This document shows, one piece after another, positions 7,207 to 16,614 of a DNA stretch of 64,000 nt. This DNA comes from an uncultured Devosia sp. (GTDB taxonomy: Bacteria; Pseudomonadota; Alphaproteobacteria; Rhizobiales; Devosiaceae). The notes beneath the pieces were generated by a model. That model did no database searches, was not told where the DNA came from, and saw nothing but the letters and a program-made list of their open reading frames with translations. Numbering within the stretch: the stretch's first letter is position 1; each line of letters opens with the position of its first letter. The DNA lies in contig NZ_CAMLHM010000005.1 in the NCBI RefSeq assembly GCF_946479885.1, positions 1 to 64,000 on the forward strand, in the 5' to 3' direction. Made by a program: the position numbers and the translations under genes.

Positions 7207-9186
7207 CTACACAAAGAAGAAATCGGACCCCGTCATATGATTGACGCCCGTCAGCGTGGCGATTTGAACCGCCGCGCCTGAACCCGCGCCATCGGCGTCG
7301 AACGAGAGAACTGACGTGACGGTGTCGAACAGCATGGCACCGAGATACGCATGAACGGCGGCGCCGGTGATTCCGGCCGCCTCAAAGAACCTGATTTCCC
7401 CCGCGCCAGCGGCAGCCGCGCCGTAGAAATACTGGGCGAGCCCGATACTATCGACACCTGAGATAAAGTCCCCGATCACGTCGGAACTGGCCGCATTTAT
7501 CTGGCTGTCGAAGATGAAACGGTCCCTGCCCGCCTCCCCGAAAAGCGTGTCATGACCCTCCATGCCGTAGATGGTGTCATTGCCGCCACGTCCGTAAATG
7601 TAGTTGTCCCCGGCATTGCCGTAAGCAACGTCGTTACCCGAGCCGAGCACAAAGCTCTCGATGCCCACGAACGTATCGCCCGCGGCGACACCGGTATTGG
7701 CAACCTGCCCGCCCAAAGCAATGATGAAGCTGGCATAATTTGCGTCGTCGTAGCGCGCATAGTCAAAGCCGCTACCACCCTGAAGCAGGTCTGCGCCAAG
7801 GCCACCGAACAGGTGGTCATGGCCATCGTCGCCCATCAGGTTGTCGTCGCCGTCCTGGCCGAAAATGAAGTCCTGTTCGCCAAAGCCAAAGATGGTGTCG
7901 TTGCCGCTTCCGGCATAGATGTAGTTGCTGGCTGCATCGCCATAGGCCACGTCGCCGCCAGAGCCCAACAACAGCCCTTCGATGCCCGCATAGCTATCTC
8001 CGGCGGCAAAACCACTGTTCCAGCCGGCATAGTGCAGGGAAACCGTCATCGCGGTCGCTACGGCGCTATAGTCCACATAGTCGAAGCCGGAGCCGCCATC
8101 CATGTGATCGCTGCCCGCCTCCCCAAAGAAGCGGTCGTTGCCGTCCATGCCAAACAGCGTGTCGTTGCCCCCGCTTCCGTAAAGCAGGTTGGCCGCGGAG
8201 TTGCCGATGATCGTGTCATTCCCGCTGCCGCCAATGGCATTTTCGATCAGCGATCTCACATCACCATTGTATTGGAGCGCGTTGGCAATGTTGCCGTCGG
8301 CGACCTGACTTCCGGTGTAATAGAGCTTTGCCAACTGCGCAGTTGAGGTCGTGGTCCAGGCACCTGGCTGCAGGTTGATGGTGAGATTGGTCGAGTAGTT
8401 GGAAAAATCGTAGGTGTCGGTCCCGCCGCCATCCCAGACGGTCTGGAATATCTTGTTGCCCCCTGCGGCCCCCTGGCCAACGCCGTTGACCGACATCTCC
8501 CCCGTGGACGGGCTCCAGGAGTATGTGGTGTTCCCGTTGTTGGTATTGAAATTGGCGCCATACATTTGTTGGACCGCTGCGATGTCGTACATCATCAGCG
8601 ACTGCGCAAAGCCCCACTGCTCGTTGGTATACCCCATCGACGTGGAGGCTCCGACGTAGGAGCGGTAGCTCATCACGGAGAATTCCATCGAGTCGTGGTC
8701 GAGCGCCATGCCATTTTCATGGGGGTGCTCGAGACCCAGGGAATGACCGATCTCGTGAATGAAGGTGGCGAAGGCGTAGTTGCCCTTGAACGGACTGCTG
8801 TAGTCCGACTTGTTGAACCACGCGTCCCCGCCCTCGGCGGCGGTGTTGGGATAATACGCCCAAGCGGTGCTGGGCACGTCCGACATGGCCAACCGCAATG
8901 TGGCATTGGCGGTGCCGCCGCCCGTCAGCTCGGTGAACGTGACGCCGGCGACCGCGGCATAGTTGGCAAATGCCGCGCGGGCGGCATCCTGCTGCGCTGT
9001 GTTCAGCGCCAGGAAGGTCCCGGGTTCATTTTGATAGTAAGGCGATCCATAGGCCGCAGCACTGGTGGGAAAGCTGTAAGTCAGATTTCCTGATGCCCAC
9101 TTGTAGTCACCCAAGAGGGCGTTGGTGTAAGGATCGGATGAACGAACAACGGAAGTGATGGCGGCCAACGGTGTCTCCCAGGTCAC
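7207..9186 (-). CDS. RTX serralysin-like metalloprotease (M10B)
   Basis: Secreted zinc protease of 659 residues, starting at a GTG with AAGG upstream. The catalytic zinc site is HEIGHSLGLEHP (H144, E145, H148, H154), with the Met-turn SVMSYRSY near residue 172. From about residue 319 to 553 come glycine-aspartate RTX nonapeptides that bind calcium and fold after export. There is no Sec signal; the C terminus ends DFFFV, matching the uncleaved secretion signal of serralysins (Asp plus hydrophobic residues). The divergent exporter genes at 9401-12462 are the obvious partners. No inhibitor gene is seen. The substrate is unknown; nutrition or host interaction are both possible. Confidence 0.95.
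   Translation of the reverse strand: MTWETPLAAITSVVRSSDPYTNALLGDYKWASGNLTYSFPTSAAAYGSPYYQNEPGTFLALNTAQQDAARAAFANYAAVAGVTFTELTGGGTANATLRLAMSDVPSTAWAYYPNTAAEGGDAWFNKSDYSSPFKGNYAFATFIHEIGHSLGLEHPHENGMALDHDSMEFSVMSYRSYVGASTSMGYTNEQWGFAQSLMMYDIAAVQQMYGANFNTNNGNTTYSWSPSTGEMSVNGVGQGAAGGNKIFQTVWDGGGTDTYDFSNYSTNLTINLQPGAWTTTSTAQLAKLYYTGSQVADGNIANALQYNGDVRSLIENAIGGSGNDTIIGNSAANLLYGSGGNDTLFGMDGNDRFFGEAGSDHMDGGSGFDYVDYSAVATAMTVSLHYAGWNSGFAAGDSYAGIEGLLLGSGGDVAYGDAASNYIYAGSGNDTIFGFGEQDFIFGQDGDDNLMGDDGHDHLFGGLGADLLQGGSGFDYARYDDANYASFIIALGGQVANTGVAAGDTFVGIESFVLGSGNDVAYGNAGDNYIYGRGGNDTIYGMEGHDTLFGEAGRDRFIFDSQINAASSDVIGDFISGVDSIGLAQYFYGAAAAGAGEIRFFEAAGITGAAVHAYLGAMLFDTVTSVLSFDADGAGSGAAVQIATLTGVNHMTGSDFFFV
7527..8232 (-). 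repeat. RTX calcium-binding repeat block
   Basis: Encodes the nonapeptide repeats of the protease, residues about 319-553, in four clusters: near GGSGNDTIIG, GGNDTLFGMDGNDRFFG, GSGNDTIFG with GDDGHDHLFGGLGADLLQG, and GGNDTIYGMEGHDTLFG. Two longer units containing GGSGFDY break up the array. Confidence 0.85.
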
Positions 9187-9400
9187 AACGCACCTTCAAC
9201 CCCTCCGGTTAACACGTTGTTAACACGCGCCTGTAAGGCGGCCACTGGCAGGGGTCAATAAGTCGTGTGGAGAAATCCCCGGTGCATCTGCTATCCAGTT
9301 GCGCCCGACCACTTGGCTCGGCAAATGCTTGGACGCACAGGCGTAGTTCCTGCGGAGACAGGACCTGCCGGCCGCCTCTGCGGGAAACTGAACTGAGGTT

Positions 9401-11158
9401 GTGCCGGACCGGGACGACTGGAGAATACGCGTGAAATACTCTGGCCGACCTCCCGGAGGCGATCATCTCACCCAGGCTTTGCGCGCGAGTCGCGCAGCCC
9501 TGGCGGGCGTCGCGCTGGTTTCCGCACTGGTCAATATCCTCTACCTCGCCGGGCCATTCTTCATGCTGGAGGTCTATGACCGGGTGCTGCCGAGCCGCAG
9601 CCTTCCCACCCTGGTCGGGCTGGCGCTATTGGTTGCCCTGCTCTTTGCCTTTCAGGGCTTCTTCGATTTCATCCGCGGGCGCGTCTTGGTGCGCATCGGA
9701 TCGGCGTTTGGCGAACGCGTTGCCGCGAGCGCCTTTCAGGCTCTTGTGCAGCTGCCGCTCGTGGCCGGCCCCAGGGCCGACGCGCTGCAACCCTTGCGCA
9801 GCGTTGATCAGATACGCACTTTTCTGAGTGGCATGGGCCCATCGGCGCTGTTTGACCTGCCATGGATGCCCTTCTACCTGTTCATCTGCTTCGCCTTTCA
9901 TCCGCTGATCGGCTGGATGGCGACGGTCGGCGCCATTCTGCTCCTTACCATTGCCATCCTGACGGAATTGACGGCGCGCCGGGCCAGCCGACTGGCGCAG
10001 GATTTCGCCGTCCGGCGATCGGCCCTGGCGGAAGCAGGGCGTCGCAATGCCGATGTCGTGGGCTCGATGGGATTGGCGAGGCGCCTGCAGGTCGTCTGGG
10101 GCGCCGCCAACGACGAGTTTGTCGCGCACAGTCAGCGCGTGGCCGACATTTCGGGGGGACTGGGGGCGCTGTCCAAGGTGCTGCGCATGGTCATTCAGTC
10201 GGCAGTTCTTGGCGTTGGCGCCTATCTGGTCATCGGCGAAGAGGCCACGGGCGGCCTGATGATCGCCGCTTCCATCCTGACCTCGCGGGCGTTGGCGCCC
10301 GTTGAGCTTGTCGTCGGCAACTGGCAGGGCCTGTTGGCGGCGAGACAAGGCTGGCGCCGGCTCAAGGAGGCTTTCGCACTGATGCCGCCCGAGGAACATC
10401 GCCTCGAGCTGGCCGCGCCTAAGCGAAGCCTGACAGTGGACAATCTCAGCGTAGCTCCTCCTGGCGGGGGCAAGCCGATCGTCACTGACACCAGGTTTAC
10501 CCTGGCGGCGGGAGACGGCCTGGGGATTATCGGACCCAGCGCCTCGGGCAAGTCCTCACTGGTCCGTGCCCTCGCCGGCGTCTGGCGCACGGTCCGTGGC
10601 ACGATCCGCCTTGATGGTGCCGCACTCGACCAGTGGAGTATTGAACAGCTGGGAGAAAGCGTCGGCTACCTGCCGCAGACGGTCGAACTCTTCGCTGGCA
10701 CCGTGCATCAAAACATAGCCCGGTTCGCGCCTTACGCGGATGCCGCAGCCGTAACCGCGGCAGCCGCCGCGGCTGGCGTGCATGAGATGATCCTGCGGTT
10801 GCCCAGGGGGTATGAGACCGAGGTTGGGGAGGACGGCGCGGCCCTCTCTGCCGGGCAAAGGCAACGTATTGCCCTCGCCAGAGCACTCTACGGCGACCCG
10901 TTCCTGGTCGTGTTGGACGAACCCAATTCCAATCTGGACGCGGAAGGCGAAGCGGCTTTGACCCAGGCACTGCTGGGCGTCAGGAACCGGGGTGGCGTGG
11001 TCATCGTCGCCGCCCATCGCCCAAGTGTGTTGGCCGCGGTCAATCTTGTGATGATCATGCAGGATGGGCGGCCCCAGGCTTTCGGCGAGCGGGACACGAT
11101 CCTGAACAAGCTGGCCCGCGGTGGCGCACAGATCGACATGACGAGGTCAGGCGGATGA
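9401..11158 (+). CDS. Type I secretion ABC transporter, PrtD/HlyB type
   Basis: Inner-membrane exporter of 585 residues combining a six-helix membrane domain (about residues 25-320) with an ATPase (GPSASGKSS, LSAGQRQRIALARAL, VVLDEPNSNLD). It lacks a peptidase C39 domain, as in the PrtD family that exports RTX proteases. The GTG at 9401 gives the longest form, but a GTG at 9431 has a better ribosome site (GGAG, 7 bases away) and may be the true start. It is divergent from the serralysin gene and overlaps the next gene by 4 bases (ATGA). A TolC-like outer membrane channel is needed and is not in this window. Confidence 0.93.
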   Translation: MPDRDDWRIRVKYSGRPPGGDHLTQALRASRAALAGVALVSALVNILYLAGPFFMLEVYDRVLPSRSLPTLVGLALLVALLFAFQGFFDFIRGRVLVRIGSAFGERVAASAFQALVQLPLVAGPRADALQPLRSVDQIRTFLSGMGPSALFDLPWMPFYLFICFAFHPLIGWMATVGAILLLTIAILTELTARRASRLAQDFAVRRSALAEAGRRNADVVGSMGLARRLQVVWGAANDEFVAHSQRVADISGGLGALSKVLRMVIQSAVLGVGAYLVIGEEATGGLMIAASILTSRALAPVELVVGNWQGLLAARQGWRRLKEAFALMPPEEHRLELAAPKRSLTVDNLSVAPPGGGKPIVTDTRFTLAAGDGLGIIGPSASGKSSLVRALAGVWRTVRGTIRLDGAALDQWSIEQLGESVGYLPQTVELFAGTVHQNIARFAPYADAAAVTAAAAAAGVHEMILRLPRGYETEVGEDGAALSAGQRQRIALARALYGDPFLVVLDEPNSNLDAEGEAALTQALLGVRNRGGVVIVAAHRPSVLAAVNLVMIMQDGRPQAFGERDTILNKLARGGAQIDMTRSGG

Positions 11159-12462
11159 CGCAGCCAGGGCGCAACACGCAGCGATCCATCCGGCTGCACC
11201 TGTTGGCGGCCTCAGTCGCCGCAGCATTTCTGGTGCTTGGTGTGGGGGGCTGGGCGGCCACGACGCAACTGTCGGGCGCGGTCATTGCCCCCGGGCGACT
11301 GGTTGCCGAGAGCAACGTCAAGCTGGTTCAGCATCCGGCGGGTGGCGTCATCACCGAGCTCAATGTGTCGGAAGGCGACATCGTTAAGGCCGGTGACGTG
11401 CTTGCGCGCCTCGACGACACCGCGATCAGAGCAAGCCTCGAGATCGTGGTGCAGAGCCTGCGGCAGCTGGAGGCTCGACAGGCGCGGCTGCAGGCCGAAG
11501 TAGAAGGCAGCGATGTCGTCGACTTCCCGGAGGCATTGAGAGCGCTCTCGGGCAATCCCGCGGCCGCCAGCTTGATGACCGCGGAGACTCGGTTGTTCGA
11601 ACTCCGCCGAATGGCCGCGGCGAGCCAGAAGGGGCAGTTGCAGGAGCGCGTACTGCAATTGCGCGACGAGATTACAGGCATCGAGACCCAGATCACCGCC
11701 AAGGAGCGCGAGAAGGCCCTGCTGGAAACGGAATTGGCCAGCACGCGCGCGCTACTGGCAAGCAAGCTCGTTTCCAACGAACGCGTGGTCGCGCTGGATC
11801 GGGAGTTGGCCCGAACCGAGGGCCAGCTCGGTGAGCTTATTGCTGCCGCGGCACAAGCGCGGGGCAAGATTGCCGAGGTCGAACTCCAGGCGGCGCAGAT
11901 CGAACAGACATTCCGAAGCGAGAGCGCTGCCCAGTTGAGCGATGACCGGGCAAAGTCCGCGGAACTTGAGGAGCGGCGAGTCGCGGGGGAAGTGGAGCTC
12001 GCCAAGGCCACCATTCGCGCACCGCAAGGTGGCCAGGTTCACGAACTGGCTGTCCACACCCTAGGGGGCGTGCTCGCTGCGGGCGAGCCGTTGATGCGGA
12101 TCGTGCCAATCGCCGAGGCCCTGACGGTTGAAGTGGACATCGCTCCACAGGACATCGACCAGGTGTATCTCGGTCAGAAAGTTCTCGTCCGGTTCTCGGC
12201 CTTCAATCTTGGCGCCACCCCAGAGGCCCAGGGGACGGTATCCCGCCTCGCTCCCGATCTGACGCGCGACCAGCGGACCGGGGCGGCCTACTACACCGCC
12301 CGCATCGTTCTCGATGATGTGGAAGCCTCCCGCCTGCCAGACCTGGCGCTGATGTCGGGGATGCCGGTCGAAACCTTCATCCAGACTGGCGACCGCACGG
12401 CGTTGGGCTATCTCACCAAGCCGCTGACGGACCAGATAATGCGGTCTTTCCGCAGCGATTAG
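11155..12462 (+). CDS. Type I secretion membrane fusion protein, HlyD/PrtE type
   Basis: Periplasmic adaptor of 435 residues linking the ABC exporter to an outer membrane channel. One membrane helix near residues 18-36 is followed by a split biotinyl-lipoyl-like domain (GGVITELNVSEGD and ATIRAPQGGQVHELAV) that brackets a long coiled coil rich in Arg, Glu and Leu (about residues 100-280), and then a beta-barrel domain. Its ATG overlaps the exporter's stop, so the two are translationally coupled. Together they form two thirds of a type I system for the RTX protease. Confidence 0.93.
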   Translation: MTQPGRNTQRSIRLHLLAASVAAAFLVLGVGGWAATTQLSGAVIAPGRLVAESNVKLVQHPAGGVITELNVSEGDIVKAGDVLARLDDTAIRASLEIVVQSLRQLEARQARLQAEVEGSDVVDFPEALRALSGNPAAASLMTAETRLFELRRMAAASQKGQLQERVLQLRDEITGIETQITAKEREKALLETELASTRALLASKLVSNERVVALDRELARTEGQLGELIAAAAQARGKIAEVELQAAQIEQTFRSESAAQLSDDRAKSAELEERRVAGEVELAKATIRAPQGGQVHELAVHTLGGVLAAGEPLMRIVPIAEALTVEVDIAPQDIDQVYLGQKVLVRFSAFNLGATPEAQGTVSRLAPDLTRDQRTGAAYYTARIVLDDVEASRLPDLALMSGMPVETFIQTGDRTALGYLTKPLTDQIMRSFRSD

Positions 12463-12625
12463 CCGGCCCTCGCCGACCGGTCAGCCGCAATGGGCACAGA
12501 CGTCCCGCGCAGTTCTGACGCGCCGACGCGCGGTCGATATCAGTACCGGATTTGCATCGGGCGCGGTTGACCTTGTCCCCTCATCCGACAATAAGGAAGC
12601 GTCCCAAAGGTTCAAAAGCTCGGTC

Positions 12626-13690
12626 ATGTTGAGATTCTCGTTGGTGGGCTGCGGGCGCATCGCAAAACGCCATTCCGAATTGCTGGGCCATGGCGCCATA
12701 GAAGGCGCCCAGCTTGTGGCCGTATGCGATATCAATCGGGCAAAGGCCGAGGCTATTTCGTCACAGTTTGGCGTGCCGGCATTTGCAGATTTCCACGACA
12801 TGATGAAAGCCGTGGACTGCGACGTTGTGGTCGTGCTCACCGAGAGTGGGCATCACGCGGAGCACGTGGTCGCGCTGGCCCCCTATGGCAAGCACATCGT
12901 CGTGGAAAAGCCCATGGCGCTCACGCTGGAGAGCGCTGACGCCATGATTTCGGCATGCGCCGACGCGGGTGTCCAGTTGTTCGTGGTCAAGCAGAACCGG
13001 TTCAATGTTCCGGTGGTCAAGCTGCGCGAGGCGGTGGAGCAAAACCGCTTCGGCAAACTCACAATGGGTACGGTCCGGGTGCGCTGGTGCCGCGACCAGC
13101 GCTATTATGACCAGGACTCCTGGCGAGGAACCTGGGCGCTCGATGGCGGTGTTCTGACCAACCAGGCCAGCCACCATGTTGATCTGCTCGAGTGGATGAT
13201 GGGTCCGGTCGAGAGCGTGTTCGCCCATTCGACGAGAGCACTGGCCAAGATCGAGGCGGAAGATACCGCGGTGGTGATCCTGCGCTTCAAGAACGGGGCC
13301 CTTGGGCTCATCGAAGCTACGACAGCCATCCGTCCGAAGGACCTGGAAGGGTCTATCTCCATTCTGGGCGAAACTGGATCGGTCGAGATTGGCGGGTTTG
13401 CCGTCAATCAGATGAAAGTGTGGAATTTCGTCGAGCCGCAAGCCGACGATGCCGACGTGATGACCCGGTTTTCGGTGAACCCGCCGAACGTCTATGGGTT
13501 CGGTCACCAGGCTTATTACGACCACGTCGTGTCCTGCCTCCAACACGATGAGGCTCCGTCGGTCGACGGCAAGGAGGGCCGGAAGAGCCTTGAGCTCATC
13601 AACGCGATCTATGAATCGATCGAGACCGGCAAGGAAGTCCGTGTCGGTTCGGTGCGCCATCTGACGCGCCTGGGTCATCGCTATCCATGA
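12626..13690 (+). CDS. WbpB/WlbA-type sugar nucleotide 3-dehydrogenase (Gfo/Idh family)
   Basis: NAD-dependent oxidoreductase of 354 residues with an N-terminal Rossmann motif (GCGRIAKRH) and the family's catalytic VEKP segment near residue 95. The stretch around VKQNRFN and RVRWCRDQRYYDQ is characteristic of WbpB/WlbA, which oxidise C3 of UDP-GlcNAc-uronate to the 3-keto sugar. It overlaps the acetyltransferase gene by 4 bases and is followed by a WbpE-type aminotransferase, which fits a 3-keto, then 3-amino, then 3-acetamido series. No UDP-GlcNAc 6-dehydrogenase (WbpA) is evident, so the substrate could instead be UDP-GlcNAc (GnnA-like). First gene of the large polysaccharide operon. Confidence 0.85.
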   Translation: MLRFSLVGCGRIAKRHSELLGHGAIEGAQLVAVCDINRAKAEAISSQFGVPAFADFHDMMKAVDCDVVVVLTESGHHAEHVVALAPYGKHIVVEKPMALTLESADAMISACADAGVQLFVVKQNRFNVPVVKLREAVEQNRFGKLTMGTVRVRWCRDQRYYDQDSWRGTWALDGGVLTNQASHHVDLLEWMMGPVESVFAHSTRALAKIEAEDTAVVILRFKNGALGLIEATTAIRPKDLEGSISILGETGSVEIGGFAVNQMKVWNFVEPQADDADVMTRFSVNPPNVYGFGHQAYYDHVVSCLQHDEAPSVDGKEGRKSLELINAIYESIETGKEVRVGSVRHLTRLGHRYP

Positions 13691-14151
13691 CGGCGAACCT
13701 GCGCCAGGTCGGCATCGTCGACGTGATAATGGGGACCGGCGTCACGATCACCGAGCCCGTCAATCTCTATGGGTGCACACTCGGCGATGACGTGTTTGTT
13801 GGCCCCTTCGTGGAAATCCAGAAGCATGTGAGCATTGGCGCGCGCACCCGCGTGCAGTCTCACAGCTTTATCTGCGAGTTCGTGGCGATCGGCAGCGACT
13901 GCTTCGTTGGACATGGCGTCATGTTCATCAACGACACATTCGCCTCCGGTGGACCCGCGCGCGGCGACCGGACAAAATGGCGACCGACAAATATCGGCGA
14001 CGCCGTGTCCATCGGCAGCAACGCGACCATCATGCCGGTATCCATCTGCGACGGTGTCGTGATCGGCGCTGGCGCCGTGGTCACGCGCGACATAACCGAA
14101 CCTGGAATTTACGCGGGCAACCCCGCGCGAAAGTTGAGGGCCTTACCTTGA
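13687..14151 (+). CDS. WbpD-type sugar nucleotide N-acetyltransferase
   Basis: Left-handed beta-helix acetyltransferase of 154 residues, built of hexapeptide repeats (for example IGSNATIMPVSICDGVVIGAGAV, given in part) with a C-terminal AGNPARK typical of the family. The length and setting match WbpD, which acetylates the 3-amino group of UDP-GlcNAc3NA using acetyl-CoA. It lies between the 3-dehydrogenase and the aminotransferase, with 4-base overlaps on both sides. The exact acceptor depends on whether the pathway runs on uronates. Confidence 0.85.
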   Translation: MTANLRQVGIVDVIMGTGVTITEPVNLYGCTLGDDVFVGPFVEIQKHVSIGARTRVQSHSFICEFVAIGSDCFVGHGVMFINDTFASGGPARGDRTKWRPTNIGDAVSIGSNATIMPVSICDGVVIGAGAVVTRDITEPGIYAGNPARKLRALP

Positions 14152-15248
14152 TCAAGTTTCTCGACCTGCATGCGCAGTACCTCTCGATCAAAGACGAGAT
14201 GGACGCAGCCATCGCCGGGGTAATCGAAAGTTCAGCCTTCATCGGCGGCCCGGCAGTACGGGATTTCGAGGTCAGCTTCGGTGCATGGGTCGGCTCACCC
14301 CATTGCATCGGCGTGGGCAACGGCACCGACGCTCTCGAAATCGCGATCGAGGCCCTGGCCCTGCCTGCAGGATCTGAAGTCATCCTGCCAGCCAACAGCT
14401 TCATCGCCACGTCCGAGGCGGTGGGACGTTCCGGTCTCAAGGTCGTCTTCGCCGACGTGGACCACGACACCTATGTGCTGGACCCCGACTCCGTGCGGCA
14501 GCACGTGACGAGCAATACCAGCGCCATCATTCCCGTCCATCTCTATGGCCACCCCTGCGACATGCCGGCGCTGATGGCGATCGCTCAGGAGCACGACCTC
14601 AGGGTCATCGAGGACTGCGCGCAAGCCCACGGCGCTCGCATAGACGGACATGGGGTGGGCACTATCGGCGATTTCGCCACCTTCAGCTTTTATCCGGGGA
14701 AGAACCTGGGGGCTTATGGCGATGCCGGCGCCATCACGGCCAAGGATGAGGCGCTCGCCAAGCGCGCGCGCATGATCGCCAACCACGGCCGGGTCGCCAA
14801 GTACGACCACGAGTTCGAGGGCCGTAACTCGCGCCTCGACGGGCTGCAGGCCGCCATATTGTCCACCAAGCTCCGACACCTGGATGGTTGGATCGAGCGG
14901 CGCATCGCAGTGGCTGATCGGTACACCGACCGGCTGTCTGGCATTTCCGGCCTCACCCTGCCCCATCGGGGCAATCGGGCCCGGCACGCCTACCACCTCT
15001 ACGTCGTGCGAACCGCGCAGCGCGATGCCCTGGCAAGCCACCTGAAGAGCCGGGGAATCGAGACGGGCGTTCATTATCCCGTCGCGTTGCCGCGCCTGGC
15101 GGCCTATGCCAGCCACCCCCAAGCACAGGTGGACTTCTTTGCTGCCCGGATGGGCGCCGAAGTGCTCAGCCTGCCCATGGGAGAGCATCTCGACCTCGAC
15201 CAGGTCGACGAGGTCTGCTCGGCGGTCCGGGACTTTTTCGCCTCATGA
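14148..15248 (+). CDS. WbpE-type sugar nucleotide aminotransferase (DegT/DnrJ/EryC1 family)
   Basis: PLP enzyme of 366 residues. The frame is open further upstream, but protein similarity begins at the TTG at 14148 (MIKFLDLHAQY), which overlaps the previous stop as TTGA, so that start was chosen. The PLP lysine is in SFYPGKNLGAYGD and an Asp-containing ring-binding segment is VIEDCAQAHGA. Family members of this type (WbpE, ArnB, FdtB) aminate 3- or 4-keto sugar nucleotides; beside WbpB- and WbpD-like genes it should form the 3-amino group. Confidence 0.88.
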   Translation: MIKFLDLHAQYLSIKDEMDAAIAGVIESSAFIGGPAVRDFEVSFGAWVGSPHCIGVGNGTDALEIAIEALALPAGSEVILPANSFIATSEAVGRSGLKVVFADVDHDTYVLDPDSVRQHVTSNTSAIIPVHLYGHPCDMPALMAIAQEHDLRVIEDCAQAHGARIDGHGVGTIGDFATFSFYPGKNLGAYGDAGAITAKDEALAKRARMIANHGRVAKYDHEFEGRNSRLDGLQAAILSTKLRHLDGWIERRIAVADRYTDRLSGISGLTLPHRGNRARHAYHLYVVRTAQRDALASHLKSRGIETGVHYPVALPRLAAYASHPQAQVDFFAARMGAEVLSLPMGEHLDLDQVDEVCSAVRDFFAS

Positions 15249-16516
15249 GCGGCGTGCGGACCATCCTTGGTCCCGCACTGATCTATGTGATCGCCAATGT
15301 GCTCACAGCGGCGATACCGCTGTTGCTGCTGCCGCTCTTCACGCGCGTGCTGTCTCCCGAGGACTATGGGCGCATAGCCATGTTCGGCGTCGTGGTGCAA
15401 CTGCTTGGCGCATTGGCGGGGCTGAGCGTGCATGGCGCGATCGGTGTCCGCTACTTTGATCGCGAAACCATCGATTTTCCCCGGTTTGTCGGCTCCTGTA
15501 TCGCTGTTTTGGCAGGCAGCCTGCTATTGGTGCTGGCCGTCGTGGCACTCGCTTTGCCGCTGCTTGAGACCTTCACGAAGCTGCCCGGGCCATGGCTGCT
15601 CATCGCAGTTGCAGTCTCGGGCGCGAACTTTGTCGTACAGTCGCAGTTGGCCATCTTCCAATCGGCGGGGCAGCCGATCCGCTTCGGCGCGCTGCGCCTG
15701 ACGCAGGCAGCGCTGGACCTGGGTCTATCGCTGGTACTGGTCCTCGGCCTCAGCCTGGCGTGGCAGGGTCGCGCAGCCGGCGTCAGCCTTGCGGCAGCGA
15801 CCGCCGCCTTGCTGGCGTTGGCGATGATGCGTTCAGGAGGGTGGCTGCGGCTGCCCGGCACGCAAGACTATGCCCGGCAGGCAATCAAGTTCGGCCTGCC
15901 ATTGGTACCCCACGCCATAGGCGGGTTGCTGATTGCGTCAGTCGACCGCTTCATGATCAGTAACATTCTCGATGTGGGCAGCGCGGGCATATATCTGGTG
16001 GCTGTCCAGATCGGCCTGGTGCTGAACCTGGTGACCGATGCCGGGAATCGCGCATTCGCACCCTGGCTGATGCGGTCGCTGAAGCAGCGTGACCCTGACC
16101 AGGATCTTGCTGTGGTTCGCCTGACCTATGCCGGCTTCGGCCTACTCCTTGCGTTGGGGCTGGCCATGGGCCTGGCGGCACCGACACTGCTCTCGGTCCT
16201 GGTTGGCGAGCAATTTCGGTCCGCGGGGCCGGTTGTGATCTATGTCACGATTGGGCAGGCGTTCGGTGGCATGTACTACCTGGTCACCAATTACGTTTTC
16301 TTCGCTGGCAAGACCGGCAGGCTCGCCGCGGTGTCATTGACCAGCGGGCTTCTCAATGTCGGCCTTTCCTATGTCCTTCTGACAACGCGAGGACTAGAAG
16401 GAGCGGCGCAAGCGTTCATGGCCGCGCAGCTGCTCCTGTTTCTCGGGACGTGGTGGCTCGCCTCGCGCACGCATCCCATGCCTTGGAACCTGCAGCGGCG
16501 ATCCACCGCGCGGTGA
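15245..16516 (+). CDS. wzx: Wzx-type polysaccharide flippase
   Basis: Membrane protein of 423 residues with about 12 hydrophobic spans, of the MATE/MOP superfamily that flips undecaprenyl-linked sugar repeat units across the inner membrane. It has an arginine/aspartate-rich loop around SVDRFMISNIL, as in Wzx and PST proteins. The ATG overlaps the aminotransferase stop by 4 bases. With the Wzy-like polymerase at 20370 and the Wzz-like protein at 30748 it forms a Wzx/Wzy-dependent assembly system. Sequence cannot tell O-antigen from capsule. Confidence 0.88.
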   Translation: MSGVRTILGPALIYVIANVLTAAIPLLLLPLFTRVLSPEDYGRIAMFGVVVQLLGALAGLSVHGAIGVRYFDRETIDFPRFVGSCIAVLAGSLLLVLAVVALALPLLETFTKLPGPWLLIAVAVSGANFVVQSQLAIFQSAGQPIRFGALRLTQAALDLGLSLVLVLGLSLAWQGRAAGVSLAAATAALLALAMMRSGGWLRLPGTQDYARQAIKFGLPLVPHAIGGLLIASVDRFMISNILDVGSAGIYLVAVQIGLVLNLVTDAGNRAFAPWLMRSLKQRDPDQDLAVVRLTYAGFGLLLALGLAMGLAAPTLLSVLVGEQFRSAGPVVIYVTIGQAFGGMYYLVTNYVFFAGKTGRLAAVSLTSGLLNVGLSYVLLTTRGLEGAAQAFMAAQLLLFLGTWWLASRTHPMPWNLQRRSTAR

Positions 16517-16614
16517 CCCTCACCCGGCCGTTGCGAGGCAAGGTGCAATCAAGGTAAACCGCCCACATATCTGCCCCGGCAGCGCCGGCGGCTGTAGCGA
16601 CTTGGAGTAGCAAA

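Noticed and set aside
12481..12840. 119-codon minus-strand frame before the WbpB-type gene
   Set aside because: It overlaps the start of a well-supported gene antisense and is Ser/Thr/Arg-rich without motifs.
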